A stretch of 64,000 nucleotides of DNA from Diospyros lotus (Eukaryota > Streptophyta > Magnoliopsida > Ericales > Ebenaceae). The first letter of the stretch is position 1; every line of letters begins with the position of its first letter. Location of the stretch: the NCBI RefSeq assembly GCF_014633365.1, contig NC_068350.1:35951119-36015118 (forward strand), written 5' to 3'. The notes beneath the pieces were generated by a model that was not told the DNA's origin, ran no database searches, and saw nothing but the letters and a program-made list of their open reading frames with translations. Positions 1 through 13,808 of the stretch are shown here, in pieces. A program made the translations under genes and the position numbers.

Positions 1-1970
1 CTCTACATTCCAATTATCATTACTATGTCTATGATTCCTCCCTAGCAACAACGATGTTAGGTGAAGAATTGTTACCATGTTTCTTCTTGACCCCCTGTTG
101 TGAGTCCTTCACAAGGATTTAGGCATCTTTTGATTGAAGTTTCCCTATACTTTCACTAGTTTTGGAATCATTAGCTTTTGGCAATGGGACCTTGGGAATA
201 TGATTTAGGACTTTGGGTCCTCATCTTCATAGTTTGAAGAATTTTATTGGGTTTTTGCACAAATCTTTCATATAATTGGCTTCTTTATTAGGAGTTCTAT
301 AAGCTGGAAGATGTGGTCTCTCACTTGAGGTAATTGAAACAAATGTAAAAGATAAGAAAAAATAGAGAAAAATGAAAAATAAAGAAAATTAGTGAAGGTA
401 AGAAGAACCTTCTCATCAAGGTGACCAATGAGAGGTTTGGAATCTAAGAAGAGCGAGCAAAACCTTCTTCAAAGAAACCCTAAGGTGAGTTTCCCGCACC
501 CACAAACTCTTACATCGTAGCTTTTTCATGTTGCATTAGAAATCGATTAGGGTCCTTCCAGATGGTGTTTAGGGCACTAATTGAGAAAGCTCTTGAAATG
601 ATGCCAACCTGGTCACAAATAACATTGTGGAGTAGAAATTTGCATTTTTTTTCATGCATACATTTTGTATAACTATTTTATTTTTGGGGGATTTCTCATT
701 TAAAAGGTTCAAATATTCAAACGTTCCAATCGAGGCAAGTAACTTGAACAGAAAGGAAGTCTTTGAAACGTAGGTTTTGAAAGCTTTATTATTTTTTAGG
801 CATATCATATCATGTTTTGTAAATGCTATATGTGTTTTTATGTGATGTGTTAGAAACATCTATAAGTTTTATTTTAATGATATCAAGTGTGTCAAACATA
901 CCAAACCTGTTGTAGGCACATCATTTATTTTGGTAGAAATGGACGACTTATACATTCATATATTAAGTTGTAGTGAGTTAGAAATTTATTTTAAGGGTTT
1001 ATAAAGATTTATAGCCAAGACACTCGAAATGTCTTTCTTTTACCTTTAAAGTCAATATTTTAGAATGAATAAAAAATTTGAACTACTTAATAGTTAATAC
1101 GAGATATGAATTAAACTAGATTCAGTCTGTGAAAATGAGCGCATACACAGAGATCCCGCCTTGGTACACTAAATAGAACACAAGTTTATATGAAAAGCGA
1201 GGCCACTAGAAATAAACCTTCCTAAGTATCATTTAAGAAAAGAATTTCTAGTGAATTTGAGAAAAATAAATGATAATCTCTAGTAAATGGAGGGTTGGTG
1301 AAGGGATTTTATGAAAATATCTTTAAAAAGAAAATTGCTAAATAATGATATGTCAAAACACACTTAAAAAAAAAAGTGTTTCATTTTGTCTTAATATAAA
1401 AACAATCAACCAAAATGACTCACAATTACAACAGTGTGAGTCTCATTTAAAATATTAGCTTCTTAATTAATGTCCTCACTTTTGGTCACTTTTGAGATAT
1501 TCCAAAAATGGTAAGTAATTTACCTTAGCTATAATTAATTATTTTCCTTTTTTCTATTCTATGCTTTAAATTAATTATACCTTTTTTCTCTTGTCATGTA
1601 TCGTTGGGACATAGGATATATTAAAAAACCAATTATTATTAATGAGTAATGGACCAAGGCCCATTCTTGAAAGTCCATCAAAGGTAAGTCCAAGAAAATA
1701 GTAGATAAAAGTAAAAAAAAAAAAATCACAAAAAACTCATGAGACCCTCTTGGAAGAAGGTTTCTATGAGACTTATTAGGCAAATTCTACGAGCCCTATC
1801 CTCCGGGAGATCAGGAAATCTCCTAGAGACCCTTCTCGTAGAGTATTCCTAAAACCAACGTGCAAACAATTATTTTTAGAATCTTCTTCTAAAAATTGTA
1901 ATGGATAAAAATTATTTACAACAATTCTAATCTCCATATATTAAGAATTATTATCACTTTTCATCAATTT
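1..1970. other. Intergenic, no supported gene
   Basis: No reading frame here has recognisable domains. The longest frames (for example 569-859 on the - strand) are low-complexity and have no gene-like context. Base composition is AT-rich, like the rest of the intergenic DNA. I see no RNA gene. Confidence 0.5.
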
Positions 1971-2240
1971 CATCTATAAATAGAGGAGGATCCCTCTTTT
2001 TAGGCAAGTCATTTTTTACCAGTTCATGAGCTATGCACTTTTTTCTATGATCTCCAAGAATCTGATTTAAACATTATTTAAACATTAGAGTGTTTGTATG
2101 GAAAATATCTTATATTCTCAAACGATTTCATTTTTTGCAGAATTCTCGAGATTGAAAGATTAATTCTCAAATAGATAAATTTTATTGTTTTGTCCGAGCA
2201 ACAACAATTATATATTTTATCATGACCCATGTATATGGGC
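1500..2240 (+). repeat. Possible decayed LTR with a TATA box
   Basis: A CTATAAATAGAGG core promoter-like motif near 1972 is followed by a short leader-like stretch ending near 2240. This layout is what a retrotransposon LTR promoter would look like. I could not find matching TG/CA ends or a target duplication, so this may be chance. Confidence 0.25.
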
Positions 2241-3329
2241 TAACAATTTATGACATATTGTATATGTTGCTCAATAAAATAATTAATTCATAATAAGCTA
2301 AAAGGAACAATAGATAATGGCATTACATCCATCAGTTAATAATGGGATTAAGATTCAAATTTTCTCCTCCAATAAAAAAGCTATCTTGTCTAGTTGAAAT
2401 ATATATATATATATATGTATGTATCTATGTGTGTTGACTGAATATTTTCCACATGACAGTGCTATCTATAGAAACATCCAAATATTTGCACCCACCATTA
2501 GCATTGTGGTCTACTGGAAATGGTCAGTGCCCTAAATCATTTGTGGGAAGACCTAGTGCACAAATGCCACTTATTCTTCTAAAATTGGTCAAGGGGAATA
2601 ATGTCTTTACAGAATTTCATATAACAAGAAGTATCAAAATAAGAAAATCACAATCTTTTTAATAATAAACTATTTCCATGGATACTTTATTTCTATCAAA
2701 TAATCATTAATGGACAGCCTAAGAGTTGACTTGATTGTATTTTTGACAATTAGAGTTGAAATCTCTCCATATCTAAGTACGAATCCATGGATTGATTTTT
2801 GTGTGCTTATTTGATGCATGTAGTCAAGTGAATTATTGTGTGCTTATTGGATAACTTTATTTAGTATACACACAAAAAATAATAATTATGGGTTTTATTT
2901 ATGGGCTTTTTAGATTACTATAGTTAGGATGTATTTTTGTTCTACTTCTTATGGTACCGCTCAATTTTTTTGTGTTTTATGTTGTTTTCGTTTTCTTTGT
3001 TGTATATCGATGGCAAATACGACTTTTTGTTGAGATGTTCGATTGTATTAGCCTAATCTCTTGATCAAGCTAAGCTTAATTATCTCAATACAAGTTACCT
3101 CTTTCACAAATTTAGTTTCGTTTTAATTTTCATATATTAAAAAAGATAATAGAAAGATAAACACAAAAATTAATGGACCCTATCTGATTTTTGCATAGAA
3201 CACACTTGATTTGCTCATTTGTCAAATCTCCAAATGGGGTTCTTTCACTTCTCTTTCTTCCATCATTTCACCAAGTCAAAGCCAACCGACCTTCCATTTG
3301 AAATAGAATGTGTCTACTCTAAGCTCAAA

Positions 3330-4115
3330 GGGCTGATCAGAGAGAGAGACAGAGAGAGATTTGACTGGTGGGATATACATACATACATTCATACATGTAT
3401 ATATATATATTGTGGGGGATTTGCATTTGGGTTTGATGATTCCCGAAGGACTGGGAAATGGGGTTGAGAAGCTGATTACTGATCCAATGAATGCACCACA
3501 CCCACGGCAAGAGTGTGAGTGTGAGTGTGAGTGTGAGTGATATAGACAAATGGGGGTGGTACCAAAAATTGGGGCATTATAATGCCTCCACAAAAACCTA
3601 CGATGATTCTCACTCACTCACACACACACACACACACACCCACTTCTATAAATGGAATTCTCATCCTTTCCCAATAGCACCGCGCTACCATTTCACATAT
3701 CTAATCACACCATCTCCATCACCAACATCAAATCCAATATATATATATATATATAGATAGATAGATAGATCGATCGCTGGTGAATGTAATATTGAATGAA
3801 TGAATGGTCACAATGAGACATGCATATATAGGTTCGTGTTGACAATAATGTTTTGACTTTGGACTTTGGGGGCAACACATTGAATTCATAGCTAGCTAGC
3901 TAGCTAGCCCCCACACCCCCCTCTTCTACTCTCTTTCTTCATTTCTGTCCTATGTATTGATGGATATATATATATATATATATGGACCTCCATCAAACAT
4001 CCAAGTTTCTTTTTCTTTTTCTTTTTGGTAACTATTCATAGGGTTGACTTAGCTTTATAGACTTCTCCAACATTAGTTTTCCTTTTTATTTGTGCGTGTG
4101 TGTGTGTGTTTTCTC
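3330..4115. repeat. Cluster of microsatellites
   Basis: Several simple repeats lie close together: GA-rich 3340-3360, TA near 3400-3410, GTGTGA units 3512-3540, CA 3619-3640, AT 3738-3754 followed by GATA units to about 3770, a self-complementary GCTAGC run at 3891-3908, TA 3965-3983 and GT 4094-4110. They explain the apparent Ser/Val, Ser/His and Thr/His repeat frames in this stretch, which are not genes. Confidence 0.85.
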
Positions 4116-4325
4116 TTGACCTTAATTAGTTATGTTGTAAGGATGTTACCCCACTAAAAGAGGAGAAAAATGTGAAAAAATAAAATAAGGTATTTTTTCA
4201 TTAATTTAAATGAGAAAATCTCACAAGTTGTGGGGGAAGACAAGAGTTTTGGAGTTCGATTTCAATGACTTTCTTTGCAACTTAGGTTTTGAAAATTGAG
4301 TTTAATAATAAATTAATTACATGTA

Positions 4326-4856
4326 TAAGTAAGGTCGCAAATGAGGCTAGTCATTTACGAGCAGCTCGTTATTCGGCTAAATAAAAATTTGCTCAAGTTT
4401 ATTTGTTAAGGTAAACGATCAAAGATTTAGTTTAAATATTCAATTAGAAGTTCGTGAATATATAGGCTCGTTTATAAATTTATTAATAAATTTATTTAAA
4501 ATTTTATAAATATATTATTTAACATAAAATTATCAAACTTTAAATTACGATGAATGATATTATATTTATTGTAATTTAAAGTTATTATTATTAATTACCA
4601 TGTTGATGTTATATTTATTAATTATCAAATTTGATTTAGGGTTATTATTTGTTAATAATTTACTTATTAGATTTTAAAAAATACTTTTAGCGAATCAAAG
4701 CTCGAGCCCGAGCTTAGCCTTGCCAAAAGTTCATCAAACCCGAGCTTAACTCAAGTTTGGAAGGTGGCACACGAGTCAAACTTGAGCTTAGTGAAACAAA
4801 ATAATATATTAGATTGAGCTCAACTCGGTTCGATCGCATGCAACTCTATCTAAAAG
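4326..4856. mobile_element. Non-autonomous DNA transposon remnant
   Basis: The left end (GTAAGGTCGCAAATGAGGC) and the reverse complement of the right end (TAGAGTTGCATGCGATCGAAC) are imperfectly similar. The interior has the AGCTCGAGCCCGAGCTT type of sequence common in plant non-autonomous elements. It has no coding capacity. The exact ends and target duplication were not resolved. Confidence 0.4.
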
Positions 4857-5160
4857 TCAACTTAGCAAACAAAACCCAATTAAAGATTAGGTCGTATTGT
4901 ACCAAATTTTAGAGCATTGTGAAAGCGATGATAACTTTTATCTCATAAAAAAAAAAAGAAGAAAATTAAAAAAAAAAGTTTGAAAGGATTCCTCAAGAGA
5001 CAGAAAGGTCCGGCTGTCATCTCCTTTTGTGATGCATTGAAGACTTTCCCATCTCCCACTAAGTAGATACAAACTTCAATTTCTGTGGCAGTTACTTTCA
5101 ATGAAAAATAAACTGGTACTCTTAGCTCACAGAGCATATTGAGGGACACCCTCTCCTCTC

Positions 5161-5972
5161 TATTGTTGTTTAAATCTTGATTTTATGCATACGATTTTAC
5201 GATTCAAAGACCCCTAAACGATTCAAATCCCATGTAAAATCTAATTTGGGATAAAATCCTATAAAATCTCGATTTTACATATACGATTTTACGATTTTAC
5301 GCTTTAGAGATCCCCAAACGATTTTACGATTTAAAGACCTTCATTTATTTAAGTTGCAATTTAGAGGATGCTTCCAACGTCTTAATGTCACATAGCATCT
5401 AACATTGGAACTTATGCAATGAATTGTTATATTTTGCCTCTAAATTGGAACTTGATTAAACATTGATTGCATAAGTTCCAATGTCACATAGCATCTAACA
5501 TTAATTGCATAAGTTCCAATTTACTTGATTTAACATTGATTGCATAAGTAAATCAAGACAAACAAGTAATTAATTAATGAACCACTCAACCCCAAATCGG
5601 GATTTTACTTGATTTAATCAATGTTAAATAAAAAAAAATGCAAAAATCTAATGGAAGACGTTGAAAGAATCCGCTAAAGAATTTTAAGCTATATTTTACC
5701 TCTAAATTACCTATATTTTGTCTCTAAATTGCCTATACCAACTTGCTAGTTTTTGAGCTATATTTTGGAAGTATCATCTTTTGAACTATAATAAGGAATA
5801 ATTAGGTTATTAAAAGATATTAATTCATTTTTTACAAAATTATGTTATTATAAACATCTATTTACAAAAATTGAAGGGTATTTTTAATTATTTCTAAAAT
5901 CTTACGATTTTACGATCTGATTTTATGAACCCTTTTTCGATCCCACTTAAAATCCCGATTTTAACTACCTTG
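5161..5972. mobile_element. hAT-like non-autonomous element with 8-bp TSD
   Basis: The element is flanked by the 8-bp direct repeat CTCCTCTC at 5153-5160 and 5973-5980, the duplication length typical of hAT transposons. Its ends are imperfect terminal inverted repeats: TTGTTTAAATCTTGATTTTA on the left matches the reverse complement of the right end, GTAGTTAAAATCGGGATTTTA-like. The interior has subterminal repeats of ACGATTTTACGATT and a repeated CATAAGTTCCAAT motif near 5410-5520. There is no transposase. Confidence 0.65.
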
Positions 5973-6106
5973 CTCCTCTCTCTCCCTTTATTTGAGCTGG
6001 ATATATACATTTACGAATTAGTAATTTGTATAAATCTAAGTATATGGTGGAATTAACAATTAATAGTACCCGCTCCAAGAATTATGCCCTTACTTTGGTC
6101 AAAGTA

Positions 6107-6497
6107 TTTATTAGGATACTATTACAAACTAATTAGATATAAATCAGAAAATGCAAGATATAAAAAGAATTTTAAATTTTTATTATTTTTAACATGTTTG
6201 TTAAACTTATCTCGCGACCATTAGAAAAGGAAGTCACACGTGACTTCCTTATTTAGGATTTTTCAGATGTGCTTATCTCTCTCCTTTTTCAGATAAGCAT
6301 ATTTTAGACCCTACAAATAAGAAAAAATAATGCATATGTTCTTTAATGTATTTCAAAAAATTTACCAAATAATTTGATTAAAATCTTGGAATGCTTTCAA
6401 GATTTATCTTAACTATTCTATATCTTGATTCGAAAATCATTTTAAATTTATCTTAATACAACCTTACCTCGATGATTTTAACAAACGTTATTAGTGA
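6107..6497. mobile_element. MITE copy A of a local pair
   Basis: This copy is similar end to end to the one at 6538-6858. Shared blocks include TGCATATGTTCTTTA-GTATTTCAAAAAATTTA and the closing GATTTTAACAAACGTTA. It contains a hairpin with 11-bp arms (AAGGAAGTCAC / GTGACTTCCTT) at 6227-6250. It has no coding capacity. Confidence 0.5.
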
Positions 6498-6537
6498 CAC
6501 TGATCTCCTGTTTACAGAAAATATATATATATATTCT

Positions 6538-6858
6538 TTTAGATAGTATTTGTTAACAAAGATATAGACCGAAAAATGTAAGATATGGAAAGCATTTCAG
6601 ATTTTTGTCATTTTCAATGTGTTTGTTAAACTTTTATGGCAATTCTTAAAAAAAAAGTCACATGACTTCTTATTTAACATTTTACAGACAAGAAAATATT
6701 ATGCATATGTTCTTTAGTGTATTTCAAAAAATTTAACAAATAATTTGATAAAAATCTTGAAAAACTTCTTAATCATTCTATATTTTGGTCCAAAAAATAT
6801 TCCAAGCTTATCTTGATACAAGCTTATCTTGATAATTTTAACAAACGTTACTTAGGCG
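6538..6858. mobile_element. MITE copy B of a local pair
   Basis: The left end TAGATAGTATTTGTTAAC pairs imperfectly with the right end TTTTAACAAACGTTACTTA, giving short terminal inverted repeats. It is a diverged copy of the element just upstream. The first about 70 bp of the same family recur at 62790-62863, where another insertion cuts them off. Confidence 0.5.
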
Positions 6859-7479
6859 AATCACTTATCTCTCCTACTTATAGAAAAAAAAGAAAGAAAT
6901 TATATATATATATATATTTTTAAAGAATATTACAAAGAAATATAATTAAGAAAGACTAAAAATAGAGCAATAGGGTTAAGGATTTGCCCTAATTTGTATC
7001 ACTTTTATAGCCTAATAACCCTTCTTCTATTTCCACGCATTTGAACACAATATCATATGAATATCCAATGGCTCTTTCTAATTAATAAGATAATCTTGTC
7101 CCTTAACCCACTTTGAACATCATCTCTATAACAATAATATTAAGATAATTTAGCCCTCAATCATTATCACTATGCCAATACAAACCATCCTCCTAATTAC
7201 ATACACTTGCACGCATAAAGAACACTTAAAAAGTTGCTAAAGCCTCTTGTTGGTCTTCCTCTTAAGGGGGGAATGGGCAAAAGACAAAAATTAAATAGTG
7301 AGAACCTAACATAGCTTTTTTCTATTCATCTGCCCTATTTCACAATAGTGTCATTGTTTTCGAACAATATTTTATCTCTTTTTTCTTTTTAGTATTGTTT
7401 CGACGCAATATAAGATTAGATGAGTTTAGTGTATTGAGGTGAAACAAGTTTACTAAAGTAAGATGAGTTTAAAAAATTA

Positions 7480-8005
7480 GGTTACGTTCTCTTTGCTTTT
7501 TAATTTTCAGTTTTAAGTTTTGAATTCATTTTCAATTTTTTGTTTTGATAGTCTATTTTTAGAAAATTAAAAATGTGTTTTCTTTGTAATTTTGAAAAAC
7601 TATTTTTCAAAACAGAAAATTAGAAAACGCGTTCTCTTTAAAATTTTGAAAATAATATTTTAATGATATTTTATTCAATAAATTTGATTATTCAGTAAAT
7701 TAAAAATGTTTAATGTTAATATATTATTAAAAAATATATACATTTTAAAGTTAATGAATTTTGTAATATTTTTTCCATTACAATAATAAAATATGAATAA
7801 ATAAATAAATAAATGTGTTTTAAATTTAGAGTTTGTTTTGAATGAAAACAATCAAAATAACTTTTTATTGTTTTGAATTTTCTTTACAATTTTTTTTTTT
7901 TGTTTTCAAAAATGTATTTTTAAAAACAGCAAAGAGAACGCATTTTCATTATTTTAGAAAATTGAAAACTAAAAATGACTTGAAAACAGTAAAGAGAACG
8001 CAGTC
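7480..8005. mobile_element. MITE with TIR around CGTTCTCTTT
   Basis: The left end (GGTTACGTTCTCTTTGCTTT) and the reverse complement of the right end (GACTGCGTTCTCTTTACTGT) form clear terminal inverted repeats. These continue into AT-rich subterminal pairing (TTTTCAGTTTTAAGTTTT against AAAACTAAAAATGACTTGAAAA). It has no coding content. The target duplication was not resolved. Confidence 0.6.
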
Positions 8006-9518
8006 TTAATGTTTGATAAATATTTGAATTGAAGTGATATATGATAATAAAATGATTGAAAATGTCGTAAAGTTGATTGTGAATATTATAAATATATAAT
8101 TTATAATTTTAAATATAAAACAAAAGTTCAATCAAAATTATGTTTTTTTATTTCCTTCCAATTTTTTTTGAGTTTTTAATTTTTATTTTTGGCTAATTAA
8201 GTTTTTAACTTTTTAATATATACCAAACGCATATATAAAAAATGAGTGTATATATTATTTTGTTTTTAACCTCCACGTACAATCATTTTCTTTATATATA
8301 TAGGTTAAGTATTGGATCTAAAGAACTTTTGTATATTCAAATAACATCGATCTCTTATTTCACCTATAAAATTAGGTTCTCTCGATAAGATCGATCTTAA
8401 CAAATTAGGTTAGGATACTACATCAAAGTGCTATTCAAAGACTCAATAACACCCCTAATTACTAAATTTCATTACTAATATCATAAATCCAAATAATAAT
8501 ACTAAAGGATCACTTATGATCGGCACTCCAATTCTTGAAAAAAAAAAAATCCAAATCTAAGATTGAGCTCAAATTAAAGAGCTCGAAAGATTAGGCTTAC
8601 CCGAATGCTTAATCCAAGACAATGCAAACTAGCACAAGACAAGTCTGAGATAACTAGTTCACTCGGTGCATCTAGAGGATCACATTCGACCATTCATGTG
8701 ACCTTATCTTAGTTCATACTGATCACAGAACCCACTTACATAAAGATGAAATATCTTAAGATACAAGTACAACATTTATTATATATTTATTGCATCATTA
8801 CTATGTCATTCCCTAACATGGTGATTGGTTTGAAAGTCAAATAATCCAACCCCTCTTTAATTTCTTTGAAAAGAGTTAGTTCAAGACAAATTTGGACTCA
8901 ATAATTACTTAGAAAAACTTGAAAATAACACAACTAGATCACGAGCCAGATAATAAATAATCAATTCCAAAACCCTTATCAATCACCAAACTCTAAATAA
9001 TAATATAAAACTATTGAAAAAAAATTAAAACCAAAATCTCCAAAACAAATAAGGCTTCAATACTCATTCTTATATGAAAAATGATGATAATGATAACTTT
9101 AGCCAAAAAATAAAAAAAAAGGGAGGTATCTAGAAGAAAAGGCCAAAGGCACGTACAGAGATGATAAGCTCACACGTATAGACAGGATTGGTTTGAAAAG
9201 ACTAGACAAACGTCAAATCCTAGCGGTTCAATCATAAGACAGTCAGTAAACCTCTGTGTTGTCAATCAACCGGATTTCTTTTTCGTCAATTTTTCAGAAA
9301 CCTAAACTAAATTAAAATTCGTGAATATTAATTAATGAGTTGGGTTTTGTTTGCTAGCCGAAACCTTTCAACAGCTTTAAGCTTTCTTTTTCGGTCACTG
9401 CAGTGTAATTATTATTGCCACTTGGACTGCCAGTTGAATGGTACCCTCACCACAGATACCACCCGCCAAACAACCCCTAGTGCACGATAGCGGCATCAAA
9501 GATGTTTTATTTTTATTT
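8006..9518. other. Intergenic, nothing recognised
   Basis: AT-rich sequence with no supported reading frame, RNA gene or repeat boundary that I can define. Confidence 0.5.
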
Positions 9519-9519
9519 T

Positions 9520-9650
9520 TTAATAAAATTTACACTCAGACCAGACCTCCCTCCCAATTACTAACACTGTCACTTAATTATTATTTATTTAAATTAATTA
9601 GGATATAAGTGACGGATTAGTGATGGAGGGGTCTAAGTGTAATTTAAAAT
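9520..9650. mobile_element. Small foldback element
   Basis: The left arm (TTACACTCAGACCAGACCTCC then CTGTCACTTA) pairs with the right arm (TAAGTGACGG then GGGGTCTAAGTGTAA) around an AT-rich centre of roughly 30 bp. It has the shape of a foldback MITE. It has no coding capacity. Confidence 0.5.
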
Positions 9651-9836
9651 TTAAATTAAGTAAATTTATAATGAAATTAATTATTTTTACGATTTATCTG
9701 TAGGCTAAAGAGAGAGAGAGACGCACTAACAGTTTAGACTTTAGCGGACGTTGGCACGTGCAGTCACAGTCCCACCCTTTCCCATTTTAAAACTTTGGCG
9801 TTAGTCCCCATGTTTTTCTTTTTATGACAGATTCAG

Positions 9837-9858
9837 CCCCCCCCCCCCCCCCCCCCCC
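9837..9858. repeat. Poly-C tract, 22 nt
   Basis: An uninterrupted run of 22 C. It is one of two long C homopolymers in the window, the other being in the BOP intron. The length may be unreliable in an assembly. Confidence 0.9.
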
Positions 9859-12714
9859 AAATCAGCAGTTGACACGTAGTCGTATCCTTCTTCGTTTAGG
9901 GCACTGATATTTCACTGACCCAGTGAATTTTCAAGATATATTATTAATTATTAAATCTTAAAATTTACAAAACTATACGTCACCGTCTAAACCCTTGTAT
10001 GGGCGGGCCTCCATCTTTCCATATAGTCTCCGACGATAAAGTAAATACTCAAAAATAAATATAAGTAAATATTACAAAATCTCTAAATCAAGATTTTCGA
10101 AATTTGAATATGATATTTCAAACATCTACCTTTTCTTTCAACGTCAAAAGAGTTAGTAAGTCACATGTCATATTCTAACGTATGAGACACTAGACACGTC
10201 TTAATTAATGAGGTATACGACGTGTCATAATATGCTTTTTTTTTAAAAAAAAATATCAAAAATAAATTCATAAATAAGTATAATTCTAGCCATGTCGTTA
10301 TTAGCAATAATCACGTTATCTTGATTACTAATTGATATCTTACTAAATTGTTTCTTTTCTTTTCATCGATCATGACTAATTTAAAATAATAAGATGAAAA
10401 TTTTAAATTAAAGAATCCAATTTCCATATTTGATTCCCTATTCATATTCCTTTATGATATAATGATCAAACAAAAAGGATGAGTTATGGGTTTTGATAAT
10501 AAGATGAAGGGCTTATCAATACGTGTTATTTTAAAATTTTGATCTCAAAATCTATATCTCAAGATTAATTCTTTGGGGATTGTACCTACAAAAGATTGAG
10601 GTGAGACTAAGTCCCAGTCATGACCTCAACGTAATAAAATTTAAAAAGAAAAACAATGAAATTGTAATTAGATAATTTTATATATAGGGGTCACCCTATT
10701 TATATAAAGTGAAGGAGGTTAGACATTTGGGGTAATTCCCCATATGGTTGGAATTCTCACGATTTACTTTGAGATTCTCACACTAGATTGTTATAAAATA
10801 ACAAAATCTCGTATTTGAATTTAAATGGCATAAATCTATTAAATCTAACCCGAGATTCTTTTAGATTGAAATCTAGGAGTTAAAGCCAATGCAATTCTTT
10901 AGATCTAAATTTGAGAGTGAAGGGAATGATACGTTACGGATTTGAGTTTTGGACATGTGGCGAGGTTGAATTACATAACGTCTTTGGAAAAGCATTGTGA
11001 TAATTTCATCCTACCCCGTCAAGTCTTTTTTGGGAGATTAATTGATTGTATAATTTAACTATGTATGAATGAATATATCATGGTTCCTCATTTTTATTAG
11101 TAAGAAATATTTTGTGCACTTTTAATTAGTAGAGTTATATGTCAAATTTGGAGAAATAATATGTCACGGCTATGTGCCACTATATATGTTCTCATAAAAA
11201 AAAAATGTCTAAACATATTTTAGATTATATGTTGAATGATTGGGGACTAGAATTATGGGCTGTAGGATCGGTTTGATTAGTTGACCTAAATAAATATCAT
11301 TTGCTTACTTATTATTTAGTCAAATTTCAGGTACCATGGCTTCCTCTGAGAGTTTTCTATGTACAGAGCTATGATGCATGCAAATAGAGCATTATTTTAG
11401 TGTTTTCGAAACGTTTTCGTTTTTGAAATGTCAAAAACATTACATTTTTGGGCTATTTATTTTAATTTCAAAAATTATTTGTGACTGTTTTATAATATTA
11501 AGAAAATATAAAAAATATGTTTTCGATTTAAAAACACATTTCCATGCACAAATAGAGATGAAATTTTATTCGTCATTAACTCAAAATTTTTAATCCTTTT
11601 AAGAATTTTTTGAATATATTATGGAATTTATATTTATTTTTAAAATGAATAACTATTTTCTATAATTTTTTAAATAAAATTATATTTACATTTTTTTTAT
11701 TTACGTTTTTCTCTATTTCCATTTCCTATCATATCTGTTTTTCGTTTTTGTTTCCTTGCAACTTAGGTATAGAGTGTCTCTTCTTTTTCCTCCTTGATTC
11801 GCTAGCTATGGTAAGATTATTTCTCTTTGAACTTGATTATCGCTTAATCCCCCATCACGCACATTTTCTATAAAGGTTCTATCTTCTCTTCTTTGCTCTC
11901 AAACCATAAATTTGCACCTCCAACCTTACCTCCATCGAGATTAAAACCCTACGCGATCGCCAAACTTGGAAACCATTCCCTCCAATGACCCATTCAAGAT
12001 CTAACATCCCCAATTAAAATATGCTTATCACCGCTCCAAATATCACGATATCATTACCTCGTTAATTATTGCTGATGTGACAAAACTTACTCTTCCTTAC
12101 TTTTTAGCCTATAGCAATAGCCCCTATTCAAGATTTTTGGCAAATCTAACTCTAGTGGCTCTCAATATATATAGCTAATGGGGTCCTAGGATAGGATTCC
12201 TATGTAACATTAGACTTTCACATAGAGTGCAAAGACTTCCCATTGGTGAACCCATGAAAGGGAGTTGGACTATTTTTGTTGGGACAATTGAATCACCTTG
12301 CCCATCTCTAAGATGCTAGTCACATATATTTGGATGGTAGAAGATTACTATATAATAATGTTATTCACTTTGTTAATACAAGTAGATGTTTTCTTAATTG
12401 GTTTGTCTTTATCTATTATTTCATGTGTTTACGTATTTTTTTTATAAAAATTAAACCCTATAGTTTGCAGCCCTTTTGAAATATATAATAAGACTATCTC
12501 ATGCACTAAATAAGTATTTATTAATTAACAAAAAATATTAATTAACTCAATAATCCAATCAACTCTCAAGATGATATATATGACAAGCTTGAACACTTCA
12601 AATGGCCCCAATTTAAGTAGCTACTCAACCCATTGTAATTGTGGAGTTGTTAAACTATTAGATCTCATTAACGAGGAAAAGGAAATTAAATGAATATATA
12701 TATAGAGAGAGAGA
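9859..12714. other. Intergenic, nothing recognised
   Basis: No gene, RNA or bounded repeat is supported. The sequence is AT-rich with scattered short palindromes only. Confidence 0.5.
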
Positions 12715-12920
12715 GTTTGGATATCTCAAATAACGTTATTTAGTTTATACTGAACAACGTTAATGTGACAATTCAAATATAATGATGTGAGCTCCATCCT
12801 ATCGAATTGTTATGTTAAAAGAATTAAATAAATGGGTCCTACAATAATCATTATATTTGAGTTGTCTCATCAGTATTACTTAATTTAAATTAAGTAACGT
12901 TGTTTAAGAAATCAAAATTC
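12715..12920. mobile_element. Foldback MITE upstream of BOP
   Basis: The two halves are near inverted copies. Left AACAACGTTA and ACAATTCAAATATAATGAT pair with right ATCATTATATTTGAGTTGT and TAACGTTGTT. The element is about 205 bp with no coding capacity. It lies roughly 0.75-1 kb upstream of the inferred BOP transcription start. Confidence 0.55.
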
Positions 12921-13654
12921 ATTATATATATTTATATATATATATTTGCACAACTTTCGTTTTCAACATCGAAAATACTATTTAGATATTTAATTTTAAT
13001 ATTTAAAATAACATTTATATATTGAAGTATCGATCTATCATATCAATATAAATATATAATATATTAATATAGAATATTACCTCAAATATTAAAATTAAGT
13101 ATAGAAATCATAATTCCTATTCAACATTTACCTCATAATAATTAACTTTTTTTTTAGAGGAAGTCCATGACAAGAATTTGGTTGGATCATATTCCTTATT
13201 CCTGTTGTTTGGAGTACATTAACACTTCTTGGAATGCATAATGGAAAAGTTCAATATTGCCCTTCTATTAATTGTTTTCAACATTTTTATTTAAGTATTA
13301 TTATTATTATTATTTTAATGCCTCTCACATAATTCCAAAAATTATTTCTTTATTAAAATCATTACGAAACTAATAATATTCATAAGCTCTATAATAGAAA
13401 ATATATTTATCGATTTTGTTACGTCATTTGCATCGAGTAACATAACATTTATCTAACGCAAATAAATTGAGAGAAAGAAGAGAGGCATGAGTCCATTGAG
13501 AGATACGAGTCACACACCCATTTTTATTAGTCTACGTCAAATAACATATCATTCCACATATATTTGTCATCAGTTAACCACTACTTTAATCACAATGATT
13601 ATAACACTAGTCATGAGGCAAATGTAAAACCTTCTGAGGTACATAATAAGTGTA

Positions 13655-13668
13655 TATATATATAAAAG
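13655..13668 (+). promoter_or_regulatory. TATA box of the BOP gene
   Basis: A TATATATATAAAAG motif precedes a CT-rich leader and the BOP start codon by about 450 bp. A plant start site would be expected about 30 bp downstream, near 13695. The position is inferred from sequence only. Confidence 0.5.
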
Positions 13669-13770
13669 AGAGGGAAATGTGTATAAATATTCCATTCACT
13701 CCAATTTTCCTTAAATTAATAATGTCTCTATTTTAAATACCTCGGCCGCCCAGAGTAGCCACCCAAATTG

Positions 13771-13808
<38 letters not shown>

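Noticed and set aside
1101..1104. Athila RT with FMDD instead of YxDD (residues 1101-1104 of the protein at 40306-45795)
   Set aside because: FMDD is usual in the Athila branch, so it is not a defect. The coordinates given here are residue numbers.
3219..3760. Overlapping frames with Ser/Val, Ser/His/Leu and Thr/His repeats
   Set aside because: They are translations of GT, CA and TA microsatellites.
3889..3908. GCTAGC palindromic run as a regulatory operator
   Set aside because: A simple self-complementary tetranucleotide repeat next to other microsatellites.
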